Part shown: piece by piece, positions 1 to 11,470 of the stretch
How positions within the stretch are numbered: position 1 is the first letter of the stretch
Layout of the letters: the number at the start of each line of letters is the position of its first letter
DNA from: Pegea sp. RAD2-039
Lineage: Eukaryota; Chordata; Thaliacea; Salpida; Salpidae
Reading direction: 5' to 3'
DNA: 64,000 nucleotides
Assembly: GCA_034620365.1 (NCBI GenBank)
Contig: JAQGEQ010000170.1
Location: 248,001 to 312,000, forward strand
Notes under the pieces: generated by a model
Seen by the model: only the letters and a program-made list of their open reading frames with translations
What the model was told of the DNA's origin: nothing
Database searches by the model: none
Program-made: the position numbers and the translations under genes

Positions 1-116
1 GGGTAATAAAAGCTGCATAATAATTTCTGAGATAAAACTAATTATTTTTCTCATGTACATCGTTGAAAGCAGCAAGTATTACTAATATTGAATTGTAAAT
101 ATTTATACAAAAACAG

Positions 117-1591
117 TTGTTTAAACAATCTACATTCCCATCAAACCAATTATTTGTTGATAGAGACCCTGTTATGGCTGGAGGATTATTTGCTGCTGAT
201 CTAAACTACTTTAATGAGATTGGAAGATATGATTCTGGGCTAGAGATTTGGGGTGGTGAGCAGTACGAGTTATCTTTCAAAGTTTGTCAGAATTTTGTCT
301 CAAACTGACTTTAAATGATACATGATGTCCGTGTACAGGTCTGGATGTGTGGTGGGCGTATCATGGACAGTCCATGTTCAAGAGTGGGCCACATTTACCG
401 AAAGTTTGTTCCTTACACAACTCCAAATAAGTCAGGTGTGAGTCGGGTAAGAATTCAGTTTGATTCAATCTCAATTTATGATCAGATAATTTGTAGAACT
501 ATAAAAGAGTTGCTGAAGTTTGGATGGATGAATATAAGGAGTTTGTTTACAAGAAGAAACCTTTTATGCGAAATCTCAATATGGGTGACATAAAAGATCA
601 ACAAGATTTGAGGAAGAGACTGGAATGTAAATCATTTAATTGGTTCATGACACAAGTTGCTCCTGATATCATCAAATATTATCCTGCTGAAATACCTCCC
701 GCTGCAGCTTGGGGTGATGTAAGTCTTCTGTAATTTTTCTATCTATTTTAAGACGCTCCAACAAGTTTCATTTCTTCATCTCTTAGTCTTACAGGAATTT
801 GTTGTTTACATCTCTAAAGTTTGTATCCCTGTTTTTAGATGACTTGTTCATCTTATAAAAATTATATTTCTGACTTTTACGATATAGAACTTGGTTTTGG
901 GCTTGATGGTCGAGGTCTTTGTATCGTTTTAAGATTTCCGTTTGATAAATAAAGTTTAATAAATCAATAATCACAAAGTGAAATAGATTTCAGTATCTGA
1001 TTAATAAACCATTTAGTACAGATAACAGCTCCCAAAACTTCATTGATCTTCATCTGATCTTTTCACAGCTTTTAAATGAAGCTACTGGAAGCTGTATTGA
1101 TGCAAGAAATGAAAACTCTGGAAGCTATCTCGTCATGACAACTTGTAACAGGATGTCTGATCAGGTGGGTTTCTTCCTATCTTCCTAGATTCAAATGTGA
1201 AGTATCTAAAACATTTTAGAGTTTTGTTCTAACAATGATGGAAGACATCAGACCAGGTAGAGATGCTGAAACAGCAAGATCAGTTTGTTTCGATTCTCAA
1301 CGAAAGGAGAAACGAGTAATTCTGTATCAATGTCATCAACTCCATGGGAATCAATTGTGGAAATATAATGTGAGAAAAAAGACTTTAAATGATTTTTCAT
1401 CTGATGTACTTCAGGCCAACACTGGGATGTTATTCCACCCTCAAACAGGAGGATGTGCATCCGATCGCGATCATCATCTCTTTTTAACTACTTGTGATAC
1501 TTCAGATGAAAACCAAAAGTGGAAATGGCGAAATATTGATCACTCAAAACTCGACAAATTGAACTTGTTCCCAAATTCACCAGCAAACTAA
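117..1591 (+). CDS. GALNT10: Polypeptide N-acetylgalactosaminyltransferase, GALNT10-like (5' partial)
   Basis: This Golgi enzyme family transfers GalNAc from UDP-GalNAc to Ser/Thr and starts mucin-type O-glycosylation. Six exons join in phase: 117-281, 339-446, 497-718, 1069-1164, 1220-1369, 1415-1591. The first visible exon follows an acceptor AG, so the N-terminal cytoplasmic tail, membrane anchor and the DXH-bearing catalytic half lie left of the window. The visible part has the family block MAGGLF, then [15 protein letters not shown] and WMCGGR, the helix VAEVWMDEY, and a C-terminal ricin-type lectin domain with the QxW-like repeats NQLWKY and NQKWKW. The combination GGEQYE plus AEVWMDEY resembles GALNT10 more than GALNT1, by memory of the family. 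The intron at 1370-1414 is only 45 bases, a multiple of three, without a stop in frame. Confidence 0.9.
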
Positions 1592-1822
1592 CCAGCAACC
1601 ATCTCATCAAACTCTTATCTATTTTTTCAAATATTTTTATCGTACTGCCTTCATCATCGCTTTTCATCTTAAACTTATTGAACACTTTTCAATTGATATT
1701 AGTCTCTAATCACTCATCTATATTTTGATCTTCATCATCAACTTCTGTAAATCCATTTTTCATTCTTCTTCAATTTCATCTATCCGATTTTTTGCATTTA
1801 ATCAACTTTAAAGTCGTTTTGA
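1592..1822. other. Spacer after GALNT10-like gene
   Basis: This spacer includes the 3' untranslated region of the GALNT10-like gene. No coding segment is supportable before the sulfotransferase-like relic that starts at 1823. Confidence 0.5.
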
Positions 1823-1905
1823 TTAAATTAAAAAGATGAATAGACAATCTGAAAGAATAGAAGCATACATCTTCCTCTGTATCAGCTCCAATTGATCTTT
1901 CCCGT
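1823..1905 (-). pseudogene. Relic of a sulfotransferase last exon
   Basis: The reverse strand reads DQLELIQRKM, then LSDCLFIF and a stop. It aligns base by base with the last exon of the intact sulfotransferase at 8337-8443 (DQSELIERKM ... LSDYQFIY). The shared 3' segment is about 80 bases with many substitutions, and the upstream RKGxxGxWK block is missing or deleted. A weaker match to the preceding sulfotransferase exon lies at about 2221-2256, in the order expected for a minus-strand gene. No open gene can be assembled, so this is probably a decayed paralogue. Reading frame and function are inference; the sequence match is directly visible. Confidence 0.6.
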
Positions 1906-3637
1906 TGTATTTATTTCTATATATAGATTTTATAAAGCCCTTTTTGACCTCTTTAGTAAACATTTTTTTTAAAAATTAAATATTATTTTAAATAACCGTA
2001 GAATTTTGTACACAGTCAGAAACTTGAAAATTGTTTTAATATCAAATCAACCAATTTATAATCAAGTACAACAAAGTAACAAAATATTTTTGTCTAAAAT
2101 TGATAAACTTTCCAATGATAGTATACTTTATATGATATATTAACAAAAATAGTTTTAGCAATTTCTTTCAAGTTAGTCTTGAAAATAGAAATTATTTATT
2201 GGAGAAAGTTTACATTTACTCCACCTCTTCTTGATAAAATATCCAAATGTTCTTACAACTTCTACATTCTGTAACTTTAACATTTGATGCTTAGAATCTT
2301 GTTGCTTTCAAAAGGAGTTTTAATTTATCAAATTTTTATTAAAGTTGATTGCAAGCTAGACGTTTATATTCTTATTCAATTTTAAGAAGTCTATATCGTG
2401 TATGTAATAAAATTACATTAAACTTAACTTATAAATTTGATAATAAAACATTTTTATATTTTTCATAATCTACTACTGCCAACCAACAGTTGTTTTCTAA
2501 TATTTATTGAAAGAAATTTGAAACATATGTATTTAATATCAAAAAATTTAAAACTGATAAGAAAAATTTGATTCTTTCAAATAAAATCAATGCAAATAAC
2601 ATTTATTTATTTTATTTTATAAAGCATTACTGCGAGATTAAGAAAATAACTAAAATAAATATATTTTACAAATTAGTTTATAATTCTTGAAGCTTACTGT
2701 TGAGGTAGATTTGTTTATTTTAATGTTGTAATTTTGTTTCGATGCAATTGTTACGTAACATTTTGTCATTAGCTCCTTTTTAATCTATTGTTTACAAAAA
2801 GGGAATGTTTTAAATAGAGAACAACTTATTTAGTTGTTAAAATGTCTTTGCAGAGTTATTCAAGTACCTCTGATATCTCTTTGGAAAAAGTTAATAATTT
2901 TCTTATTAAGAAATTACACTAAAAATATTAAGGTTTAGATTCACAACAATAATAGAAGTATATAGAAATGTTTCCTTTGAGATATAAATGTAGTTCAATT
3001 GTATTTATGAAAAGTTATAAACTAAACTTATTGAAAATATTTTGCAGAAAGAACAAAAAAGAAGAAAATTTAGTATAATAAAAAAAATTTTGAAGTAGGC
3101 CTTGCTATTAAATTGAAATAATTTTTCTCAAATTTTTTTCATTTATATTTTTTAATTGATAAAATATAAAGAATAACAATTAGCTCTTTTATAAAGTTTG
3201 CTCAAATAAATAAATAATAACTATAATTTGCTGAATCTAGCAAAGCTAATAAGTTCACTTCTAAGCAATTATTATCACTTACTATAATTTGAATTTAAAA
3301 ATCAATGGAAATTAAAACATTGAAAGATTTTTTTATTTCTTCTCAGAGATGATGATGCCAGTGAGTTTCATGATCAACAGTCAGAAAGAAAAATACGAGT
3401 CAGCCTAAACCTATTATTATTTTTATTCTAGATAAACCATCAACTTTTGTAAAACATGAGATGATGTTGCTAAAATGAGTTTGTTTAATCTTTAAATCAC
3501 AGTTAAAATTATTTTTATTTGATTTGTATTTCAATTGAAATTTTATTTATTTTAAATTTATTTAGCTCAAAGCTAAAGAAGTCCAATTTTCGTAGGGGCG
3601 GCAATCTTTTCCATTTCAAGTCTATTACATTTTTTTC
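1906..3637. other. AT-rich intergenic stretch
   Basis: Apart from the possible sulfotransferase exon remnant near 2221-2256, I see no splice-flanked open segment, RNA gene or repeat. It lies between the GALNT10-like gene and the SLC15-like gene. Confidence 0.5.
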
Positions 3638-6600
3638 ATGATGTTGCTTTTATCTTTCTCTTTTTATATTGTTTTAGGTAAAAAAGAAACAAATTATAAA
3701 AATGATTTAATTTTACTCTTGATTCTAATATGATAATTAAACTGCAGATCACAAAAGAAGTCTCATTATTCATCATATTTAAGCAAAGATTAAATTTAAA
3801 GATATAATTTTGATATTGATAACTTTCTATGATATAACATAAATATTATTTTAATAGAAAACTTCTTCGACCATTTTTTTTTGCAGAAAATACAATTTAC
3901 GAATGGACTGAAAAGTATGGTTGGAAGAAGATAAAATCGATCAAAATATTTTCAGCTTTACTCATAATTTCTTCATTCTTCTCGCTGATTGGTGGATTAA
4001 TGAGTTCTTATTTTGGAAAAGATAAAACGATCCAAGCAATTTGCATTACATTCACGACTGGGCAATTTTTGAGAGCCTGTGCTTTATCACCAGCATTACA
4101 AACCAGCCGTGTGCCTGAGTATGTCTTTTTATTATTCCAAATAAAATGCAATTTTGAAAATCTCTAACATCATTGTGCTTACGAAATTTAAATAACTTTT
4201 TTTTTAAGGTTTTTGTCTCCTGTCAGCTTCCTACAAATATCTTCTAGTTTTTTCGCGTCTTTACCTCTTTTTGTTAGCTTAGCAGCAAGTCAATTCGGGC
4301 ATCACCAGGTCATTAAAAGATCTTGTTAAAGTAACAATTAATAAAATGACACAGTAGGTTATAAATTATGATTTTTAAAAAGAAACTTTGTTTTAAAAGA
4401 AGCTGAATGACTTAAATGACTTTTCTTTATATATTTTAAATAATAGCATTTATTTTTATGCTTAATTATATAATATATAAATGATAGAAATCATTTCAGA
4501 AAAAAGACCGAAGCTTTTTATTCACATGGCCATTAATTACTGTTGCTATTGGAAAAATAGTCTCTGCAGTCTTTTCAACATTAGTCCAAAAATCAATTAG
4601 ATGTGATGTTAATGGACTACGACTATTTGCTTTAGATTGTAGTTCATTAGCGACATCGCTTCCAGTATTTTCAGCTGTAGCTGTTTTAGGTGCTTGCTTT
4701 TTCAATAATCTACTAATGCGATAAACATAAATAAAAAGATGAAGTCGTATAAAAAAAGATTTATTTATTTAACTAAATATAGATTTCTGACATCAAGACG
4801 ATCATTTGTTTTTTAGTTGTCTTTTACTCCACGAAAGATTTGTTCGTATTCTTTAGTGAAAGAGATATCAACATTTTTGACATTGGCCAGTTCGTCTATG
4901 AATCATTTAAGATATATTTAAATAAACCAAAAAATAAAGAGTCGAATAATAACATACAAGTTTCATCAGTAAGTTTTTTAGCATATTATTCTTTAAAAAC
5001 TAACTGTTCCTGTAAATTTGTTTAAATTATAGCAGAAAGCTCGAACAGGTACAAAGTATTTTGTCAATTATCTAATTCTTATATCAGTTATACCTTTGTA
5101 TTACTTTGCTGTTGGCCTTAAGGTATGGGTTTGGGAAAAACAATTAAATGAAATGACAACTTTTCAAGTAAGACGATTATCCACTCTTCTTAATTTCAAC
5201 TTTCGTTAAAATGTCTTCAGGAGAACGGAACAATCGTACAATCAACTTTGATTTCTATCATTTATTTTACAAATTTACTGCTTTTTCTTATTCTATACAC
5301 ACCCTTATTCAAATTTGTAGAGAAATTTAAACAAACTGAATTACACCAAAGAATAGTAGCTGGAATTTGTGTAACTATTTTGGCTTTTTTCATTTCTATA
5401 TTCACACAGCTTACAACAGAGGTAAGTTTTAATTGGTCAGATTGCTAAATAACAAATTTCCTTTTTTATTAGACTTTATCTATTTTTTTTCTTACGGATG
5501 ATAATTTTTTTAGTGTTAATAGTAACTACTTAAAACTGATTTCATGCTTTTTATTGAATTCCGAAATATTTTATCAATAAACAGATTTCAATTCCTTCCA
5601 GTAACGGATTTCGAGTTATTAATTCTGCTTCTTGTAACATAACATTTGAGTTAAATAAAAAGACAACGATATTAGAGTCTTATTCAGTAAGTATGAAGAA
5701 AGATATTAAAATATTTTAGTTAATTTCTAATTTGTTCTTGAAATTTTATCTAATATTTATTTTAGGAATTTTCAAATATTTCTATCACAGAATAAAATAA
5801 AATTTAAACGAGCTTTTCACCAAAGTCAAAAATATGATTTTTTAGGCGAGTGATTTACTATTCCCCGACAGTTACCCGTTTAACTTGATATATTCTTCCT
5901 GTTCTCTAGAAGAAAAAGAAATCAAAGTTAGCAGTGCTGTTAGAGAGGCTTTATATGTGTTGATTTACGAAAATAACGTCACATTAAGTGCAGTACAGGT
6001 GCCCAAATATATTTGTTTAGATTTTAAGTATGTAAAAAGTGTTTATAATTTCTAGCATCAAATTGAATACACAAAAAGCTTAGGAGGTGAAAACAGGTTA
6101 AGACTGTATAACACAGCTACAAGTAAACTTGATTATTTGTTATTGAGTCGAAGTACAAAAGAAGAGGATTCTGCTGCTTCATACACAAAAAAATGCTTGA
6201 AGTTGCTAGGTGATGAGTTTTCATGGTTGCCATTCAAAAGTTCCAGAAGTTCTGTTGAAGCTTTGGGTGTTAGCAAACCGTTCGACTCTGTTGGATTGTA
6301 AGTTGGAAGATATTAGTAAACATGTAAGACTAATCATCATCTCATTTTTAGAGTTTGTTTGAAGATTGATAGAATGGATGAAATAATTCTTAGATTAGAT
6401 CCAGGGTCTATTCGAAGTATTTTTGTTGGTGAAGACCCGGAAAATATTTTTGATGTAGATTCAAACTTTTATTACAGCCAACTAAACTGTTGCATCCAAT
6501 ATACTTATTAGTAGATTGTGTCTTTAAAAATCAAATAAATTTATAAATAAATATCTACTATTAATAAATTCATTAAATCTATTCAGGTTACAGACGTTGC

Positions 6601-7002
6601 ATCTTCGAAGATTTCAATTTTGTGGATTATTCCACAGCATCTACTGCTTGCAGTCGGTGTAGCGCTGGTTACAGTTTCCGGTCTAGATATTTCTTATTCT
6701 CAGGTTAAAAAAATACTTGAAGATAAATTAACATCACTACTAGATTTTGAAGTAACTAAACTGTAAAAAATCACTGTAGTTAAAGAAACGAAGTATTTTG
6801 ATGTAAATTATTTTTGTAGGCTACTCGTTCAATGAAAACTGTCCATTGTGGTATTTGGATTTTTTTGATTTTGTTTTCTCTATCTATAGCTGAAAGTTTG
6901 AATATCTACGAATTACGTAGAACAAAATGGGTTGTTAATTTACTTGGAGTTCTTCTTCTTCTGTTTACACAATTTTTATTTTTCTTCTTTTGCTTAAAGT
7001 AG
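3638..7002 (+). CDS. Divergent SLC15/POT-family membrane carrier
   Basis: A multi-pass carrier of the proton-coupled oligopeptide transporter family, as a model of about 649 residues (SLC15A1 has 708). Exons: 3638-3677, 3887-4118, 4209-4308, 4500-4689, 4817-4968, 5033-5167, 5221-5421, 5585-5686, 5846-5998, 6056-6297, 6352-6454, 6587-6703, 6820-7002, all GT-AG and phase-consistent. Recognisable family blocks are GKDKTI after TM2, a SQF...QKKDRSF segment matching the GGDQF...KQRNRFF region, hydrophobic helices in exons 6-7, a large Cys-containing extracellular domain in exons 8-11, and IPQ...SGLDISYSQATRSMK matching the late IPQY...TGLEFSYSQAP block. The canonical ExxERFxYY motif of TM1 is degenerate (IYEWTEKYGW), so proton-coupled peptide transport is doubtful. 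The start codon at 3638 is the least certain part. Confidence 0.8.
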
Positions 7003-7382
7003 GCTTTCAGCAACAATTTTTTGATAAATCAATAATATTTTTAACCAAATTTTGTTTATAAACTTGTTTTCTAATTCAATTTATAATTCATTAGTATATA
7101 GTGAGAATTAATGATTCAGTAAAAGTTTTATTTTTTATTTAATTTTTTTCTCTAGTTAAACACGCAGCAAATAATATAATTTAAATCTAAATTTCATAAA
7201 GTTTTATTTACCAACTTAACAAAAATAGATAAATCGTTGAATATTTAAACTTTAATTTTTTTAAGTAATACTATTTAAAATTCACTTCAGAACATTTGAG
7301 CTTTATTATTTAATCATTTTTTAATTTGAATCATTTATAAGCTGTTTACTTGCTACAGTATATAATCAGCAGATAATATTTT

Positions 7383-7725
7383 ATAAATTAAAGATATCGG
7401 AAAGATGAGGAGCCAATTTTACGTACAATTTCAAACGCATCTATGAAGATGAAGTTGAAAGAAGCTTTACAAGAAGCTGCAGAAGTAAAAAGGGCCAACG
7501 CCAAACTCAATGCCATTATTTTGCCACAGAAATCAGATATTGAAGAAATACCAAAGAAAGTTAAATTTTCTACAACAACAATTGGTTCTACAGATGATGC
7601 TCCTAAAAAGAAAGTTTCTAAAATAAGCATTGTTTCTGAAAGAATAACAGAAAAGGACAAATTGGAGAAAGATCAAAGAAATAATTATTGATTTTTATAA
7701 TCAGATGAAATATCAATCTAAAATA
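7383..7725. repeat. Identical 343-base repeat, copy 1
   Basis: This copy is base-for-base identical to 14032-14374, in the same orientation. Its plus strand holds an open segment 7443-7691 (82 codons from ATG; upstream codons open back to about 7394). It encodes a charged, coiled-coil-like peptide with KLKEALQEAAEVKRANAKLN followed by a Lys-rich tail. I do not recognise the protein. It starts 380 bases after the SLC15-like stop codon. Confidence 0.9.
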
Positions 7726-8336
7726 ATGAGATATTTACTAGATCAACATCAAACTAGAACTTTAGTATTGGAAATGTGATGTCAATAAAAGATATTTAAA
7801 AAAGTTATATCATTAATTCAACTAAGTTATGAACTCAAGATTATCTAACAAATTCAAACAAAAAATTACCATCATAAGTGATAGATTGAAATAAGTCAAA
7901 CCTCAAATATGTTTTTATTTCATTGAAGTTTTATAAAGTGGTTAATAAATAATTGTAAATATTTTAAAGAATTAAAGCTAGCTTAAAATCAACTACAAGT
8001 TAAAGCTCGTAACAACTTATTTTATCGCAAAGGTTTTTTACTTGTTTAGAATACAATTTTTAGCAACAAAATTTAGATATAAATGTTTATAGAAAACTAT
8101 TAATAATTACGATATAAACTTTTCAAATATTTTGATAGAAAAATGTTCTTACAATTTGTCTAATACTTTATGTCACTGCTAAATATAAAATAGTTTGAGT
8201 TGTTTTTTAAAACAAGTTTTACATCTGTATATGTTTGGACATTAGTAGAGCTCATAGGTACTTGTTAAAACAAAATTGATTTTAGAAGATTAATTATCGA
8301 TTACTTCAAATTCAACCAATTTTAAAGTAGTTTCAA
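7726..8336. other. Intergenic, diverged flank of the 343-base repeat
   Basis: Short patches, for example around 7743-7765 and 7840-7860, resemble the sequence after copy 2 (about 14415-14440 and 14520-14545) but are clearly diverged. No gene is seen. Confidence 0.45.
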
Positions 8337-9850
8337 CTAAATTGAATAAATGAATTGATAATCTGAAAGAACATCAGCCATCTTCCTCTCAATCAACTCC
8401 GATTGATCTTCTGTTAGATGATCTTTCCATCCTCCAACACCACCTAGTGGTATAAATATTAGAGAAATTTCGCTTTTGTTTCTCATTACCTTTTCGGAAC
8501 ATTTCCAACGACTTCAAAGATGACATTTGCTTCATGCTACCAAATGAGGTCTTTTCAACCACCTCTTCAACCTCCTCATCATTTAGATCAGTATCCAAAA
8601 AGTTAGAAATATTTTTGATCTCCTTATGAGGATCCTTAAAAAGAAGATCAGATCTTTAAGAATCTTTTATTTTTCTACCTTCTTAATTTCTTCGTAAACG
8701 ACTCTCAGAAAATTAGGATGTGTCTCCATAGACATCCAGGACCTGATGTGATGAGGATACCATTCACCTGACTTCATCAGCATCGGAATCTCACCTTCAT
8801 TAAGCCCTTCAATAGTGATTCAAAAATGACTCAAATTCAACCTGATACTAGCTTCTGAATGAATTGATGAAGATCAGATGGAAGGAGCTTCTTCATTTTA
8901 GGAGAAGAGTTCCACGGCAAACCTTCTAAAAATTTCTTCATTGATATAATCATGTCTTTGGGATTACGCATCACATAAATGATCTGTAAGATCAAGGATT
9001 AGCAGTTTTTATCTTGATGATTAGTTTTAAAACCTTTAATCCCATTTCTGTGTACTTCGTTAAGTTGATAATTTCAGCTGGCAGATGGGTGACCCAAACT
9101 CTTCTTTTCATTTTCATCAAATTCACAATCTCAAATTTCTCCTCTGAAATCAGTGAATTTTAATTTTTATCCAAATTAAATCAACAATGAAGAAAAATTG
9201 TTGATTTTTATGACAGTTAGAACTTAAGATAACCGAACTTTCTTAGTTTCTTTCAAATTGTTCATAAATTAACTTTTAAAATTGATATTTCAAAATTGTA
9301 TAAACTTTATTCTTAATTTGTGGTGAGTGACAACTTCGTAATAAATTTGAACAAATTAAGATTACTCTAATTACAATTCTTAGATACAAAAAACACTTGA
9401 TTTCTAGCAACCTGATCCGGCTTCCAAATAACTCACAAATGGACTCTCAAAAGATTTACTCAACTTCAAAGCTTCTTCATCATTTCTATTGATTATTTGA
9501 CGGCAAATTTCTCGCACCCATGTCGTTCCTTATTACCAGGAAAAAAGTATCAATTTTAATAACTTTTTGAGGTTAATTACTAGACCTGTTTTCGGGTATG
9601 AAGCAATAAGAAGGTCGCCTTTTCTAGGAGTCCAGTTATCAAACTCCCATTCGACTAATTCTGGATTGAAAGGAGGAGCAAACAGATAACTAGGACTACT
9701 TTTCATGTGACTTATTCCAGCTGTAGTCGATTTTTTAGCTTCTTCTAATAGTTTATCAACTAAAAAGTGCTTTTCAGTCGGAATATTTGCTTTCAAAGAA
9801 ATCAAGTTATTGATAAAAGCGTCGACTGCTTTTGGATTAGAATCACTCAT
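8337..9850 (-). CDS. Cytosolic sulfotransferase (SULT family)
   Basis: Transfers sulfate from PAPS to small hydroxyl- or amine-bearing acceptors in the cytosol. Seven exons in transcript order: 9850-9586, 9528-9412, 9143-9034, 8983-8842, 8794-8679, 8634-8490, 8443-8337, giving about 333 residues (typical SULT about 295). The PAPS 5'-phosphate loop YPKTGTTW is at 85-92, catalytic His147 is in VTHLPAE, the 3'-phosphate site RNPKD is at 170-174, YEEIKK precedes the helical region, and the C-terminal RKGGVGGWK is at 297-305. Three consecutive introns of 44-47 bases make the 3' half look frameshifted when read as genomic DNA, but spliced it is intact. ATG 9850 was chosen as the first Met in frame after a possible 5'-UTR acceptor at 9878-9877. 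The substrate cannot be told. Confidence 0.88.
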
Positions 9851-9900
9851 AACGCTTTTTATATACTTCACTAGTTCTGAAAATACAATATATATTTTTT

Positions 9901-10170
9901 ATTCAACCCTTAGCTGCAGGTAGTAAAGTATTCAGTTCTTATAGCGAACAGAGAACAATACAGCTGTAGACGAAAAATGAATCTTAAGTACCACAAGTTC
10001 AACATCGATAGATAACAAATAGGAACGCTGCAAAGGTGAATTTAAACAAAGTTATAATAAAGGTAGGAATAGAATAAAATAGAAAATAAGCAGAGAAAAT
10101 GGAAGTATTAAATATCATTTATCAACAAGCTACTCAAGTCATACTCCTAAGACAAAGCGATGACGGAATT
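9901..10170 (+). repeat. LTR-like dispersed repeat, copy A
   Basis: This 270-base segment matches 42171-42440 along its whole length, including a shared TTCTTATAGC-like block, TCTTAAGT.CCACA, CAA.CTACTCAA.TCAT and a terminal GACGGAATT. Copies in the gypsy-like element suggest it is a solo LTR. It lies immediately upstream of the minus-strand sulfotransferase. Confidence 0.6.
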
Positions 10171-11124
10171 TACTGTAATGATGAAGTCGGGAAGACTATT
10201 CTAAACTATTAGTAAAACTTAAACTTAGTGTTTTATATTCCGAAAAATGTTCTTTAAGTTTAGCTTGGTTCTATTTTAGATTAAATAAAAAACAACAACT
10301 TAAACTGTTTTGTTTTAAGTCTGATGAGTTAGTTAAATACATTTCAAAACAAAACTATTTTTTTTTGAAAAAGCTGAAAATAAGCTGGTTGAAGATTTAA
10401 GGTAAGAGAGGTTTTTCTCTTTTTTACCTCTTCTATTTGCTTGTTATCGCAAAAACAAACTTTGAGCTTCGTTTTTGAAAATAATCGGTTTTTTAATGTG
10501 TAACTACAACTTTTGCAAATCATATATTTATTTAAGTGTATTTGAGCTGATTTCATTATATATTTCAGCTTTGCACAGCTGTATTGCAATATAAATTTCT
10601 ATAAAGCTCAAATATTAAAAAAAACTTTCGTAATGAATAATCAGAAATTTTTTGTTAAACATTTAAAAGAAAATTCATAAGGCTTACCCAAAATAAACTA
10701 TAAAACTTAGTATAGTGTCTAAAATATTTAAAATTTGTGAAACTCAAAACCTTTTAATTCCTCTACTTTAGTTTTATAACAGAGCTTAATATTTCAGTCA
10801 CCCACTTATGAATCATTCGCAGAAATAAAAAGCATTCATCGGAAAAAGTAGGTTTACTGCTGCCTAAAAAAACAAGTTTCTAAAACGACTGAAACAACTT
10901 TCTAGTTTGATGTATAAGACATAATTGACTTTTGAATTTCTCTAATATCCGGAGGGCAATCAACATTGCAAGCTGCAGTTCAGTCGTTATGTAATATATT
11001 ATTTGTTAAAGGTGGATTTTGTAAATAAAAAGCAGCTTATTCTGTCATAAAAAGTTTTGAGAAAAAGGTTTGCAGATGCATAAATAAATGTAAGAAGAAA
11101 TAAAAAATGGAAATGAGTGGAAAA
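10171..11124. other. Intergenic
   Basis: AT-rich sequence with only weak open segments. No coding or RNA gene is supportable. Confidence 0.4.
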
Positions 11125-11470
11125 TTGAAGAAACTGTTATAGTTCACTCGTTAAGCAAATTTCTTAAATATTTTCTTAAACTCAACTTTAGAAAAAGTGA
11201 GAGTTTTTAATGTAATGTTGAAGTGAAGAATAAAATTCCAAATCGTGGCTATCCTATTGAAAAAGCTGTTACTTCACTGGCTGTTATTAAAGCTGTTAAG
11301 TGGGCTAATTTTGTATGATAAACCTCTAAGGATGTAGGAAAGATTTTTTCGAAATCCTTAAAATTAACATGACAGAAACCATAAACAATTACAAAAAGTA
11401 GTGAGGTTGGAGAAAAGACGCTGATATTGCAAAGACTTAGTTGTGAGCTTATATAGAAGATCTTTGTGTC
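11125..11470 (-). mobile_element. LINE reverse-transcriptase C-terminus relic
   Basis: The reverse strand reads NSFFNRIATIWNF ... FKKIFKKF then stop. This matches the end of CR1/Jockey-type ORF2 proteins (NRxxxxWNxLP ... FKxxL). Upstream codons in other frames give SLQYQRLF, like the SLxxRRLxxL region of such proteins. Stops and frameshifts show decay. It may be the same family as the LINE at 30.2-32.4 kb, but that is inference. Confidence 0.45.

Noticed and set aside
4720..4816. A non-canonical GA-AG intron in the SLC15-like gene (donor GATAAAC at 4720)
   Set aside because: A canonical GT donor at 4690 has the same phase and aligns better with family spacing, so no unusual donor is needed.
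7388..7660. Minus-strand 90-codon frame opposite the repeated coiled-coil segment (and at 14037-14309)
   Set aside because: It is hydrophobic only because it mirrors a Lys/Glu-rich frame. The plus-strand composition is more protein-like; neither is proven.
8337..8800. Sulfotransferase 3' half read as a frameshifted pseudogene
   Set aside because: Stops and shifts disappear when three 44-47 base GT-AG introns are removed; the C-terminal motifs are intact.
10320..10360. CTGATGAG as a hammerhead ribozyme core
   Set aside because: No GAAA partner and no flanking stems are present.
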